Shown here in pieces: positions 36,290 through 45,703 of a stretch of DNA of 64,000 nucleotides. The stretch spans positions 50,340 to 114,339 of the forward strand of contig JBFMDH010000024.1 of NCBI GenBank assembly GCA_040754075.1. The letters are read 5' to 3'. Source of the DNA: Acidobacteriota bacterium (GTDB lineage: Bacteria > Acidobacteriota > Blastocatellia > UBA7656). Position numbers and translations under genes: made by a program. The notes beneath the pieces were generated by a model, which saw nothing but the letters and a program-made list of their open reading frames with translations, did not search any database and was not told where the DNA came from. Every line of letters begins with the position of its first letter. Positions within the stretch are counted from its first letter, which is position 1.

Positions 36290-37279
36290 GTGGACAAAAC
36301 ATTTCAAGGACAAAAAACACTCATCACCGGCGGACTGGGATTTATCGGAAGCAATCTCGCCCGTAGGCTTTTAGAACTTGGCGCGAAAGTTACGCTGGTT
36401 GATTCTCTGGTTCCCGAATATGGAGGAAATCCTTTTAATATTCGCGGGATTGAAGGTCGCGTACACGTCAACATCGCTGATGTTCGTGATGAACACAGTA
36501 TGGCTTATCTGGTTAAAGGTCAGGATTTTATTTTCAACCTGGCAGGGCAAGTCAGTCACATCGACAGCATGGAAAACCCTTACACGGATTTGGAAATCAA
36601 CGTGCGTTCACAGCTTTCGATTATGGAAGCCTGCCGGAAAAATAACCGCAACGTCAAAATTATCTACACCAGTACGCGACAGGTTTACGGAAAACCTAAT
36701 TACCTTCCGGTCGATGAAAATCACATTGCATCACCTACCGATGTCAATGGCATCAACAAATTATGCGGCGAACTGTATCACATCCTTTATCATAATGTTT
36801 ATGGCATCCGCGCCGTTTCATTGCGCCTCACGAATACCTACGGGCCGCGACAACTTTTGAAACACTCCCGACAAGGGTTCATTGGGTGGTTCATTCGTTT
36901 GATAGTCGAAGGCAAAGAGATTCAGCTATTCGGAGACGGGTCGCAGATGCGCGATTTCAATTATGTCGATGATGTCGTTGAAGCCCTGTTGCTGGCAGCG
37001 GTAAGCGAAAAATCGAACGGTCAAATTTTTAATCTCGGCGGTGATGAACCCGTCAGCTTGAAAAATCTGGTCGAGTTAATGATTGAAATAAATGGCAGCG
37101 GCAATTACCGATTAGTTCCCTTCCCGGATGAAAAAAAAGCCATCGATATTGGCAGTTTTTATGGCGATTTTTCTAAAATCACCAACACCCTGAATTGGCG
37201 TCCGCAAACCAAACTGCGCGAAGGGTTAATTAAAACTTTCGATTATTACAAGGAGAATTTCAGTTGGTACAAAGAGTAG
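36290..37279 (+). CDS. NAD-dependent epimerase/dehydratase (extended SDR) with Asn at the Tyr position
   Basis: 329 residues from the GTG at 36290, preceded by GAGGG and placed 10 residues before the Rossmann motif ([17 protein letters not shown]). A GTG at 36236 is the longer alternative. The sequence is that of a nucleotide-sugar epimerase or dehydratase ([51 protein letters not shown]). The catalytic YxxxK reads NGINK, so Asn153 replaces Tyr while Lys157 is kept. I recall the same DVNGINK pattern in other bacterial members, so it is a subfamily trait rather than a random change. Together with the DegT aminotransferase 2 nt downstream it should build an amino sugar. Confidence 0.85.
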   Translation: MDKTFQGQKTLITGGLGFIGSNLARRLLELGAKVTLVDSLVPEYGGNPFNIRGIEGRVHVNIADVRDEHSMAYLVKGQDFIFNLAGQVSHIDSMENPYTDLEINVRSQLSIMEACRKNNRNVKIIYTSTRQVYGKPNYLPVDENHIASPTDVNGINKLCGELYHILYHNVYGIRAVSLRLTNTYGPRQLLKHSRQGFIGWFIRLIVEGKEIQLFGDGSQMRDFNYVDDVVEALLLAAVSEKSNGQIFNLGGDEPVSLKNLVELMIEINGSGNYRLVPFPDEKKAIDIGSFYGDFSKITNTLNWRPQTKLREGLIKTFDYYKENFSWYKE

Positions 37280-37281
37280 AA

Positions 37282-38379
37282 ATGCAAATTCCTTTCGGTG
37301 ATTTACGTAGACAGTATTTATCCATGCGCGAAGAAATCGATTCAGCGGTTCGCCGGGTTCACGAACGGGGTTGGTTTATTTTAGGAACCGAAGGCGAACA
37401 GTTTGAAAAAGCATTTGCCAATTACATCGGCGTAAACCACGCGGTCGGGGTCGGCTCCGGCACCGAAGCCATTCATCTCGCTTTGAGAGCCGTTGGCGTT
37501 CAGCCGGGCGATGAAGTCATCACGGTTGCCAATACCTGTGTTCCGACGATTTCAGGAATTTGGATGTCCGGCGCAACCCCTGTGTTAATCGATGTCAGTG
37601 AAAAAAGTTTTAACCTCGACCCGCAAAAACTCGAAACCACGATAACCGAAAAAACCAAAGCCATCCTGCCGGTTCATCTTTACGGACAAAGCGTTGACTT
37701 AGACCCGATTTTAGAAATTGCCAGAGCCTATAAAATCAAGGTAATCGAAGATGCAGCGCAGGCGCATGGCGCGACCTACAAAGGGCGCAAGCTCGGTGCA
37801 ATCGGGGATGCGGCGGCTTTCAGTTTTTATCCCAGTAAAAATCTCGGTGCCAATGGTGACGGCGGCGCAATCACCACCGATGATGAGGAAATCGCTCACC
37901 GCATCATTCAACTCAGAAATTACGGACAGGAAAAACGCTATTATCATTCCACCAAAGGAACCAACAGTCGATTGGATGAAATTCAGGCGGCAATTTTATC
38001 CGCGAAGTTGCTTCACCTGGATTCGTGGAATAAACGAAGAAGCGAGATAGCCGAAATCTATCACCGGCAAATACACAATCCATTGATTATCAAACCGGCG
38101 GTGATGGATTATGGTTCGCATAATTTTCACCTCTATGTCATTCGTTGCGCGGGACGTGAGCGGCTGCAAAATTACCTGAACGAATGCGGCATTCAAACGC
38201 TGATTCATTATCCGATTCCGGTTCATTTACAAAAAGCCTACAGCGATTTGCAAAAACAAGAAGGCGATTTTCCGGTTGCCGAACAGCTTGCCGGTGAGAT
38301 TTTATCGCTGCCGATTTTCCCGGAACTCACCGACAAGGAAGCGCGATATGTAGTTGATTGCATCAATGCTTTCCAGTAG
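37282..38379 (+). CDS. DegT/DnrJ/EryC1/StrS sugar aminotransferase
   Basis: 365 residues from the ATG at 37282, two bases after the epimerase stop; a TTG at 37264 inside the epimerase gene is a less likely start. The fold-type I aminotransferase pattern is clear: [23 protein letters not shown], the PLP Asp in [15 protein letters not shown], and the Schiff-base Lys in [16 protein letters not shown]. Members aminate keto-sugar nucleotides. With the upstream SDR it forms a small nucleotide-amino-sugar module for surface polysaccharide or glycoprotein. It is about 90 nt ahead of a separate sigma factor unit. Confidence 0.9.
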   Translation: MQIPFGDLRRQYLSMREEIDSAVRRVHERGWFILGTEGEQFEKAFANYIGVNHAVGVGSGTEAIHLALRAVGVQPGDEVITVANTCVPTISGIWMSGATPVLIDVSEKSFNLDPQKLETTITEKTKAILPVHLYGQSVDLDPILEIARAYKIKVIEDAAQAHGATYKGRKLGAIGDAAAFSFYPSKNLGANGDGGAITTDDEEIAHRIIQLRNYGQEKRYYHSTKGTNSRLDEIQAAILSAKLLHLDSWNKRRSEIAEIYHRQIHNPLIIKPAVMDYGSHNFHLYVIRCAGRERLQNYLNECGIQTLIHYPIPVHLQKAYSDLQKQEGDFPVAEQLAGEILSLPIFPELTDKEARYVVDCINAFQ

Positions 38380-38468
38380 TCTTTGTTTTCCCCTGTGAGC
38401 ATTTTTTCTCTTTGCGGTAAATCTATAATGAAAAAGCCTGCGTAGGAGAAAGTGAGAGGCTTGAGAGC

Positions 38469-39053
38469 TTGCCTTTAAATGCAATTGAGTTAAAACCCGA
38501 GGAGAATTTACTGTCACTGATGAAGCGAGTGGCAGAAGGTGACCAGTCCGCCTTTACCCTCCTCTACGAAACCACCAGTAAAACGGTATTCGGTCTGATT
38601 TATAAAGTCATTCAAGACCGTGAAACCGCTGAAGAGGTTTTACTGGATGTTTATACACAAGCCTGGAGACAAGCGAAAAATTATGACAGCCAACGCGGCA
38701 CTCCCCTCGCCTGGTTGATGACAATTGGTCGCAGTCGCGCCATTGACCGGTTGCGGTCAGGAAAACACGAGAAAGCGAATAAAGACCCGCTCGAAACCGC
38801 CGGACAACTTTCGGCACCAACCTCAAGCCCCGAAGAGGTATCAACCGCTTCGGAAACTCAACGGTTTGTTCGAGCGGCGCTTGATACCTTGACGCCTGAA
38901 CAACGGGAAGTTATCGAACTCGCCTATTTTTTAGGCTTGAGTCACACAGAAATCGCTTTGAAGTTAAGCCAGCCGTTGGGAACTGTAAAAACCAGAATTC
39001 GCTTGGGAATGGTTAAATTGCGTGAATTGCTTTCTCCGGTTTTAAGCAGTTAA
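38469..39053 (+). CDS. ECF-type RNA polymerase sigma factor (SigK-like)
   Basis: 194 residues from a TTG start with GAGAGG 10-15 nt upstream; an ATG at 38520 would cut into region 2. Region 2 spans LMKRVAEGDQSAFTLLYE to TPLAWLMTIGRSRAIDRLR, including the DVYTQAWRQ stretch. Region 4 is LTPEQREVIELAYFLGLSHTEIA with the DNA-recognition helix LGTVKTRIRLGMVKLREL. The sequence fits the SigK group, whose activity is held by an RskA-type membrane anti-sigma factor. Exactly that gene follows after 23 nt. It likely responds to envelope or redox stress. Confidence 0.92.
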   Translation: MPLNAIELKPEENLLSLMKRVAEGDQSAFTLLYETTSKTVFGLIYKVIQDRETAEEVLLDVYTQAWRQAKNYDSQRGTPLAWLMTIGRSRAIDRLRSGKHEKANKDPLETAGQLSAPTSSPEEVSTASETQRFVRAALDTLTPEQREVIELAYFLGLSHTEIALKLSQPLGTVKTRIRLGMVKLRELLSPVLSS

Positions 39054-39076
39054 ATCTTTGGGAAGGTTATAAGGAT

Positions 39077-40036
39077 TTGAAGTACGAACGAAGCAAAGAA
39101 GAAAAACAGGAACAAGCCGCGCTGTTCGCGCTTGGCGCTCTCGGTCAGCATGAATCAAGGGTTTTTGAGGAGACCTTGGCTGATGGTGACCCGCAACTGG
39201 AGGCTGAACTCAAAACCTTTGACAAGGTGGTCGAAGCATTAGGCTACAGCGTTGATCCGGTTGAACCGCCCCAATTTATTCTCGACGTACTGCAAATGCG
39301 CATTGAAAAGGAGCCGCAACTGGCAAAGGCGAATACCTTGACCTTTCCTGAGCCGTCGTTGATTAGTCCGCCACCTGTGCCTGTTGCTTTTCCTCAGCCT
39401 GCGGTTGAATTAAAGCCGAAAATGGTTGTCGAAAAAGCCACAGTCAAACCTGACAACGTGGTTTCGATTGAGCAAAAAAAATCCGGCAGGTCATCTGCCT
39501 TCAGATTTATCCCCTGGGCAATCGCTGCGGGACTTTTAATTTTTGTCTCATTGGTTTTTATTAAATATCGAGATGAGCAAACCATAACATCCGGTTTAAG
39601 AAGCCAGCTTGAAATACTTATCGACCAGAATAATAAGATTCGCGACGATATCCGAGCCAAAGATGAAAAGGTATACGAACTGGCACGAATCAATGAAGTC
39701 ATTCAATCGGAAGGTCATCGAAGAATCAATCTTGAAGGTCAACCCCCCGCGCCAAATTCCCAAGCCCTGATTCATTGGGATGTGAAAACCAACCAATGGT
39801 TAGTGAGCGCGGATTTGCCACCAGCTCCCGAAGGCAAAGTTTATCAATTATGGTTTGTCACACCGGACGCCAAAATCAGCGCCGGGTTATTAAAACCCAA
39901 TCATACCGGTCATGCCTTTACAGAAATTCCCTTGCCTGCGGATTTAACCAATCTGGCGGCGGCGGCAATTACCCTTGAACCCGAAGGGGGTTCGGCTCAA
40001 CCGACGATGCCGATTTTCGTCCTCGGCAAAATCTAA
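39077..40036 (+). CDS. RskA-type membrane anti-sigma factor
   Basis: 319 residues from a TTG start with ATAAGGA directly upstream. The N-terminal anti-sigma domain (QAALFALGALGQHESRVFEETL) holds the sigma factor in the cytoplasm. A Pro-rich linker leads to one membrane helix (about 143-163), then a coiled stretch, then the anti-sigma-K C-terminal domain (ALIHWDVKTNQWLVSADLPP, KVYQLWFV, ITLEPEGGSAQPTMPIFVLG). The classical HxxxCxxC zinc motif is not seen, so redox control through zinc cysteines is not supported here. Probable operon with the sigma gene upstream; release is likely by regulated proteolysis. Confidence 0.92.
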   Translation: MKYERSKEEKQEQAALFALGALGQHESRVFEETLADGDPQLEAELKTFDKVVEALGYSVDPVEPPQFILDVLQMRIEKEPQLAKANTLTFPEPSLISPPPVPVAFPQPAVELKPKMVVEKATVKPDNVVSIEQKKSGRSSAFRFIPWAIAAGLLIFVSLVFIKYRDEQTITSGLRSQLEILIDQNNKIRDDIRAKDEKVYELARINEVIQSEGHRRINLEGQPPAPNSQALIHWDVKTNQWLVSADLPPAPEGKVYQLWFVTPDAKISAGLLKPNHTGHAFTEIPLPADLTNLAAAAITLEPEGGSAQPTMPIFVLGKI

Positions 40037-40229
40037 GTGGTAAGTAAATTTACTGTTTAAATTTTCTCAAAAATATTCCGACTAAAATTATCACCTTATC
40101 GTCAAAATTCTGCCGAATAAAATCCGGAAAGTTATAACTTTCATTCAGCGTTATTTCTTCTCCCAAAAATCTAATTTCATCCGGACACCCCAGGGTGAGG
40201 TGTCTGCCAATTCAAGAGGAGATTTACAT

Positions 40230-40451
40230 ATGAAAAAAGTATCTTTGATTCTGTTCACGTTTTTGTTTGTACTTGCAACCCTTATTTCGTCGCAAACTTT
40301 TGCAGGCGACCGCCCCTGCGTCAGACGGTGCAATGATATTCATCGGGATGCGTTAAGGCTCTGCAACGATTTTCACGGTGAACGACGGGCGCATTGCATA
40401 CGTGAAGCCAATGAACGCCATCGCAATTGTTTGCAAAATTGTCGGGATTGA
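40230..40451 (+). CDS. Small secreted cysteine-rich protein
   Basis: 73 residues from the ATG at 40230, with AGAGGAGATTT about 5 nt upstream. A clean signal peptide (MKKVSLILFTFLFVLATL) ends near QTFAG. The mature part of about 48 residues is highly charged, rich in Arg/His/Asn, and carries six cysteines in a near-symmetrical pattern: CxxxC, two single Cys in the middle (C-N-D, C-I-R) and CxxxC at the end. Two antiparallel helices joined by disulfides are likely. It lies 193 bp after the anti-sigma gene and might be a member of the sigma regulon. It is not a recognised family; a periplasmic metal-binding or antimicrobial-like role is only speculation. Confidence 0.75.
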   Translation: MKKVSLILFTFLFVLATLISSQTFAGDRPCVRRCNDIHRDALRLCNDFHGERRAHCIREANERHRNCLQNCRD

Positions 40452-40617
40452 TTTTGAAGTGACCAATAAAAAATATCCTATCCTAATTCTCTCCCCACTT
40501 TTTTCAATCTCAGAATTCCTCTCAACCGGGATAGAAAGAACTTCCTGTATGGGAAGCAAAAACCCGTAGTTGAATACACCCGGACAAGTCAGGTTTAAAA
40601 GATAGGTTTCGACGCCC

Positions 40618-41565
40618 TTATTTATTTTCGCTTTTTGGTTTCGCCGGGCGATAAGCGAATAAAATGAAATCGCCGCGTTTTCGATAGTCGTCCGCTTTAA
40701 CTGCATTCACATCTTCTACGGCTACGACTGACACTACACGGACTTTCGCCTTGGGCAATCGTTTGGCGGTTCTCGATGCTGTGCCCAAACGAAAATCGCT
40801 ATGAAAAGCCCCGTTATAATGAACGATAATCGGTTTTTCTTCACCGGCATTCTGATAGGTTTCGGCAATTGATTCAGCCATAGTGTCATCTTTCGTACAC
40901 TGCGCTTCGTAAATGCGTTGAATCATTGCGCGGTCTTCGGCGGTTGGTTCTTTCGTCTTACCATCCGCACCAGGATGGCCTTTCATGGTCTCGCTGAAAT
41001 TTTTAAAGTAATCGTCATTCGGAGCGTTGATTTCTTTGGCAATTAACCCTCGCTCATTTTCCGGCAATTTTTCCAGAACCGGTAACCCACCTCTGGCAAT
41101 CTGTGAAGCATATTTTCTCGGAACGTTGCTGGCGATAACCGGCCACCCCTTGGCTTTAGCAAATTCGATAATCGGTCGATAATCGGATGGGTAATTCCCC
41201 CAGGGTCGAGAATTTTTCAGAAATTCCTCTTCACTGATTTTCCCAGTTAAGTAGGCGGTTAAGGTCTTTTGCACATCGCGTTCAAACATTTCCATCGCCA
41301 CGATGACTTTTTTATTTCGTCTTGCCAACCCCTCAAGAATCGCCAGTTCAAATTTATGAGTCGCCGGGTCGTCGTGCTGTTCCCCAACAAACAACACATC
41401 AACGGTTGCCAACGTATTGAGCATCGCTTCAAAATCGCTGTACTTTTTGTCATCCGAATGAAACACCCGGTGGGGAATGTAACCGGACTCAAAGGAAAAA
41501 CCGAAAGTTGAAATTGAAAGCAAAATCATGGAATAAAGAACTACCCTTAACCAAATCCGACTCAT
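40618..41565 (-). CDS. ChaN-family (haem-binding uptake, Tiki-like) protein
   Basis: 315 residues with a signal peptide (VVLYSMILLSISTFGFSF). The core has FVGEQHDDPATHKFELAILEGL, VIVAMEMFERDVQ and the NEPNDDYFKNF-like loop (NAPNDDYFKNF), which match the ChaN lipoprotein family (GxxH ...E pattern of the erythromycin esterase/Tiki superfamily). The lipobox Cys of ChaN is absent, so it is probably soluble periplasmic. ChaN binds haem cofacially; Tiki proteins are metalloproteases, so function here is open. It is read divergently from glyA. Confidence 0.83.
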   Translation of the reverse strand: MSRIWLRVVLYSMILLSISTFGFSFESGYIPHRVFHSDDKKYSDFEAMLNTLATVDVLFVGEQHDDPATHKFELAILEGLARRNKKVIVAMEMFERDVQKTLTAYLTGKISEEEFLKNSRPWGNYPSDYRPIIEFAKAKGWPVIASNVPRKYASQIARGGLPVLEKLPENERGLIAKEINAPNDDYFKNFSETMKGHPGADGKTKEPTAEDRAMIQRIYEAQCTKDDTMAESIAETYQNAGEEKPIIVHYNGAFHSDFRLGTASRTAKRLPKAKVRVVSVVAVEDVNAVKADDYRKRGDFILFAYRPAKPKSENK

Positions 41566-41777
41566 ACTTACCTCTTAAATAGAATTTTGAATTGCTCCGA
41601 TTATTGATGGATAATAGCACGAATTAAAGCCAAACCCACCTGCAAAGCAAATCTTTTTCAGCAGAATTTTATGCAACCATACGAAAAAGCTTTATCGGCT
41701 CAGATGGCAACCAATGAGTTTTTAATGTAGTATCCAATTTCACCAACCACAAAAATTTTTTGGAAAGGAATGACCAG

Positions 41778-43061
41778 ATGACCGCTTCGATGAATCGCCC
41801 TTTACACGAGGTTGACCCCGAAATTGCCGCAATAATTGCCAAAGAAGAACGCCGCATCTCTTATAACCTGGAAATGATCGCTTCGGAAAATTTTGTATCC
41901 GAAGCCGTTTTGGAAGCAATGGGTTCGGTGTTAACCAACAAATATGCTGAAGGCTATCCGGGTAAACGTTACTACGGCGGTTGCGAAGTCGTAGATGAAG
42001 CCGAAAATCTGGCTCGCGAACGCGCCAAACAGATTTTCGGATGTGAACATGTAAATGTTCAACCGCATTCCGGTTCGCAGGCAAATCAATCGGTCTACCT
42101 GAGCGTCCTCAATTATGGCGATACGGTTCTGGGAATGAGCCTCGCCCACGGCGGACATTTAACTCACGGTCATCCGTTAAATTTTTCCGGTCGCAGCTAC
42201 AATATCGTTTCCTATGGCGTAGACCAGGAAAGCGAAACCATTGATTATGAGGAACTCGAACGCCTCGCCCACGAACATCAACCCAAGATGATTTTATGCG
42301 GGGCGTCGGCTTATTCACGAATTATTGATTTCGAGCGCATCGGAAAAATTGCCAAAGATGTTGGCGCTTATTCGATGGCGGATATTGCGCACATTTCAGG
42401 ATTAGTCGCCGCCGGGCTGCATCCGACTCCGATGCCGCATATGGATTTTGTGACCACCACGACGCATAAAACCTTGAGAGGCCCGCGTGCCGGAATGGCA
42501 ATGTGTCGCGAGCAATTTCAAAAAGAGTTAGACCGCGCCGTCTTTCCCACCGTTCAAGGCGGACCCTTGATGCACATCATCGCCGCCAAAGCCGTCTGTT
42601 ATAAAGAGGCGTTGCAGGATGATTTCAAAGACTATCAAAACCAGGTTATCGCCAATGCCAAAGTTTTAGCCGAAGAATTAACCAACGCCGGATTCAAAAT
42701 TGTTTCGGGCGGAACCGATAATCATTTGATGCTGGTAAATGTTTTCGTTCGCGGATTGACCGGCGCTCAGGCTGAAAAGACTTTGGATAAAGCCGGTATC
42801 ACAGTTAATAAAAACGCCATCCCATTCGATACCAATCCGCCGATGAAGGCTTCGGGAATTCGCATCGGCTCACCGGCACTCACGACGCGCGGAATGAAAG
42901 AAAATGAAATGCGGCAAATCGCCGAATTCATCAAGGATGCGTTAGCCAACCACGAAGATGAATCTGCATTAAAACGAATTCGCGAAAAAGTTAATGAACT
43001 CTGTGCCAGTTTCCCGATTTATGAAAATCGTCTGGTTCGTAGTCAGGCGCATGCATCATAG
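41778..43061 (+). CDS. glyA: Serine hydroxymethyltransferase
   Basis: 427 residues from the ATG at 41778, with GGAAAGGAA about 8 nt upstream; a TTG at 41760 is inside the likely ribosome binding region. It interconverts serine and glycine with tetrahydrofolate in the cytoplasm. Motifs include [37 protein letters not shown], and the PLP Lys in [14 protein letters not shown]. Length is standard for bacteria. No glycine riboswitch was found in the 212-bp upstream gap. It is followed 18 nt later by dinG, probably in the same transcript. Confidence 0.97.
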   Translation: MTASMNRPLHEVDPEIAAIIAKEERRISYNLEMIASENFVSEAVLEAMGSVLTNKYAEGYPGKRYYGGCEVVDEAENLARERAKQIFGCEHVNVQPHSGSQANQSVYLSVLNYGDTVLGMSLAHGGHLTHGHPLNFSGRSYNIVSYGVDQESETIDYEELERLAHEHQPKMILCGASAYSRIIDFERIGKIAKDVGAYSMADIAHISGLVAAGLHPTPMPHMDFVTTTTHKTLRGPRAGMAMCREQFQKELDRAVFPTVQGGPLMHIIAAKAVCYKEALQDDFKDYQNQVIANAKVLAEELTNAGFKIVSGGTDNHLMLVNVFVRGLTGAQAEKTLDKAGITVNKNAIPFDTNPPMKASGIRIGSPALTTRGMKENEMRQIAEFIKDALANHEDESALKRIREKVNELCASFPIYENRLVRSQAHAS

Positions 43062-43079
43062 TCTTTCGCATTTTAGATT

Positions 43080-45029
43080 ATGAAAGAAGTTTTCGGTCCC
43101 GACGGGTTGATTGCCCGTTATCATCCAAATTATGAATATCGTCCGGGTCAAATCGAAATGGCTCACGCGGTACACGATACGCTTACGGATGGCGGAGTGG
43201 CGTTAATTGAAGCGGGAACCGGAACCGGCAAAACCCTGGCTTATTTAATCCCGGCGCTTGCTGCCGGGCGTCGCGTTATCGTTTCAACCGCTACTAAAAA
43301 TCTCCAGGAACAATTAATCAAAAAAGACATCCCCTTTTTACAAACCGTGATTAAGAGAGATTTCAAGACGGTTTGTATGAAAGGTCGCGCAAACTACATC
43401 TGTCTGCACAAATTGAAAAAGGCAGAATCCCAACCGATTTTTGAAGACCTTCAGGATGTTAATTATTTTGACACCATTCGCCGGTGGGCAGGAAAAACCG
43501 AAACCGGTGATCGCGCCGAACTAACTGATTTGCCGGAAAATCTGCCGTTCTGGCATCAGATTGATGCGCGGGCTGAAAGTTGTATCGGTCAGAAATGTCC
43601 CGATTATGATGAGTGTTTCATCACCCGCATGCGCCAGGAAGCCATGGAATCCGATGTCGTCATCGTCAATCATCATCTATTTTTTGCTGACCTGGCGCTG
43701 AGAGGCGGCGATTTCGGCGCGGTGTTGCCGGATTATTCGACGATTATTTTCGACGAGGCGCACGAAATCGAAGATGTTGCCGCTTCCTACTTCGGGTGCA
43801 GCGTTTCAAATTTTCGCATCGCGGATTTGATTCAGGACGCGCAAAAACTGGTGATCAGTGAACCGGACGCGGTGGCTGAATTGGTAAAATCGCTTGCCCG
43901 GTTATCTCAACGTTCCGATGCCTTTTGGGCTACTTTTTATCCGCGCGATAAATTTGCGCAAGATGGCAGATATACATTAAGCGAAGAACATTTCGTTAAA
44001 AAAGACCGTGACGATAACCTGGTTCCGTCGGTTGCCGGTGAAGCTTATGTCGCTTTAATCAATGCCGTGAACCGGGTCGCAGGGGCGCTGGGTGTGGTGA
44101 AAGACCCGCCTTCGGAACTCGACAACATTTTGCGCCGCGTCGAAGTCTTGAAATTTGAACTGGAATTTATCGTCTCCGCCCAAGACCCCGGTTTTGTTTA
44201 CTGGTATGAATGTCGCGGGCGCGGCGTCTTCGTTCACGGAACCCCAATTGATGTTTCGGGCATTCTTGAAGAGCGGCTTTTTTCCAATGTGCAAAGCGCC
44301 GTTCTAACTTCGGCAACCATGACGGCGGGAAATTCTTTTGACTTTATTAAAGGTAGATTAGGCATTTCTCATTCGCGGGATTTAATCATTGAATCGCATT
44401 TCGATTATGAGAATCAATCGGTGCTTTACCTGCCAAAACGCCTGCCCGACCCGCGCAGCCCGCAATTTAATGAAGCATCGGCTTTGGAAATCATTAAGAT
44501 TTTACGGGCATCAAACGGACGCGCATTTGTTTTGTTTACCAGTGTGGCAGCGATGAATCAGGTGTTTGATCTGGTTTTTGAAGAGTTGGATTTTCCCATG
44601 TTCAAACAAGGTCAGGGTTCAAAAATCGGTTTGCTCGAACGTTTCCGAAAAACCCCGAATGCGGTGCTGTTTGCAACCTCATCATTTTGGCAAGGCGTCG
44701 ACGTTCAAGGCGAAGCCCTGTCCTGTGTGGTCATTCATAAACTGCCGTTTGCAGTCCCGACAGACCCAGTGGTTGCCGCCAGACAAAAATATATCGATGA
44801 CAATGGCGGCAATTCTTTTATGGAATATTCCGTACCGCAGGCAGCGATTATTTTGAAACAAGGGTTGGGGCGGTTGATTCGTTCAGCAACCGACAAAGGC
44901 GTCTTATCGGTTCTTGACCCACGCATTCAAACCAAATTTTATGGCAAGGTGTTTATCAAAAGCATTCCCTCATGTCGCATCACAGATAGAATCGAAGAAG
45001 CTACGGCAATATTCGATGACAAAAAATAG
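43080..45029 (+). CDS. dinG: DinG-family ATP-dependent DNA helicase
   Basis: 649 residues. Walker A is EAGTGTGKTLAYLIP, Walker B/DEAH is IIFDEAHEIED, and the C-terminal helicase motifs include FVLFTSVAAMNQV, SSFWQGVDVQGE and QGLGRLIRS. An iron-sulfur domain is indicated by cysteines in YICLHKL, ESCIGQKCPDYDECF. This places it with DinG/XPD 5'-3' helicases that resolve R-loops, D-loops and G-quadruplexes. It lacks the N-terminal exonuclease of the Gram-positive form. The start is 18 nt after glyA. Confidence 0.93.
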   Translation: MKEVFGPDGLIARYHPNYEYRPGQIEMAHAVHDTLTDGGVALIEAGTGTGKTLAYLIPALAAGRRVIVSTATKNLQEQLIKKDIPFLQTVIKRDFKTVCMKGRANYICLHKLKKAESQPIFEDLQDVNYFDTIRRWAGKTETGDRAELTDLPENLPFWHQIDARAESCIGQKCPDYDECFITRMRQEAMESDVVIVNHHLFFADLALRGGDFGAVLPDYSTIIFDEAHEIEDVAASYFGCSVSNFRIADLIQDAQKLVISEPDAVAELVKSLARLSQRSDAFWATFYPRDKFAQDGRYTLSEEHFVKKDRDDNLVPSVAGEAYVALINAVNRVAGALGVVKDPPSELDNILRRVEVLKFELEFIVSAQDPGFVYWYECRGRGVFVHGTPIDVSGILEERLFSNVQSAVLTSATMTAGNSFDFIKGRLGISHSRDLIIESHFDYENQSVLYLPKRLPDPRSPQFNEASALEIIKILRASNGRAFVLFTSVAAMNQVFDLVFEELDFPMFKQGQGSKIGLLERFRKTPNAVLFATSSFWQGVDVQGEALSCVVIHKLPFAVPTDPVVAARQKYIDDNGGNSFMEYSVPQAAIILKQGLGRLIRSATDKGVLSVLDPRIQTKFYGKVFIKSIPSCRITDRIEEATAIFDDKK

Positions 45030-45069
45030 TGTGCTATACTGCGTTTTAGATTACGAAAGGAGGAATTAA

Positions 45070-45627
45070 ATGGCTACGGCAATTCGCTTCACATCCGCTG
45101 ATTTATTAGCGATGCCCGATAATGGCAAACGTTATGAGGTTATTGAAGGAGAACTCTATATGTCACGGCAACCATTCAATGAGCATCAACGTGTTTGTGG
45201 AAAGCTCTTCAATAAACTGGCGAATTGGAGTGAAGTTTCAAATTCAGGTGAACCTTTTTTTGCACCAGGATTGATTTTTGCTGAAGATGACGATGTCGCT
45301 CCTGACTTAATATGGATAAGCAAAAAACGGCTGGTAGATTATAAACCGGATGACCATTTTCATGTTGCTCCTGAGTTAGTGATTGAGGTTCTCTCGTTCG
45401 GTAAAGAACAGGAACGGCGAGATCGTGAAACTAAACTAAAACTCTATTCGCGACGCGGGGTGCAGGAATATTGGATTGCTAATTGGCGCTCAAGGCAAAT
45501 TGAAGTCTATCGACGAAAGCGAAACCATCTACAACTTATCACCACATTAAACGACAATGAAACGCTGACCTCGCCATTATTGCCAAATTTCAGTTGCCAA
45601 GTTTCGACAATTTTCGATCACTCCTAA
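45070..45627 (+). CDS. Uma2 family putative endonuclease (DUF820)
   Basis: 185 residues with the Uma2 pattern: NGKRYEVIEGELYMSRQP at the start, then VAPDLIWISKKR and PELVIEVLSFGKEQERRDRETKLKLYSRRGVQEYWI. The D..E..K set of the PD-(D/E)XK nuclease fold is present. The family is very common in Cyanobacteria, Chloroflexi and some Acidobacteria, usually as many orphan copies, and no firm function is known. A strong AAAGGAGG motif and a TATACT -10-like element near 45035 suggest its own promoter. Confidence 0.88.
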   Translation: MATAIRFTSADLLAMPDNGKRYEVIEGELYMSRQPFNEHQRVCGKLFNKLANWSEVSNSGEPFFAPGLIFAEDDDVAPDLIWISKKRLVDYKPDDHFHVAPELVIEVLSFGKEQERRDRETKLKLYSRRGVQEYWIANWRSRQIEVYRRKRNHLQLITTLNDNETLTSPLLPNFSCQVSTIFDHS

Positions 45628-45703
45628 TGAGTTCGTCCGAATCCCTGACGGGTTTTATCGAACAGTTCGTTTCTTCGACCGATTCAAAGCAAAATCTACG
45701 GCT

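Noticed and set aside
40184..40204. GACACC/GGTGTC stem ahead of the Cys-rich peptide gene
   Set aside because: Only 6 bp and not placed where a terminator or operator is needed; could be chance.
41566..41777. Possible glycine riboswitch upstream of glyA
   Set aside because: No conserved glycine-aptamer elements were found in the gap.
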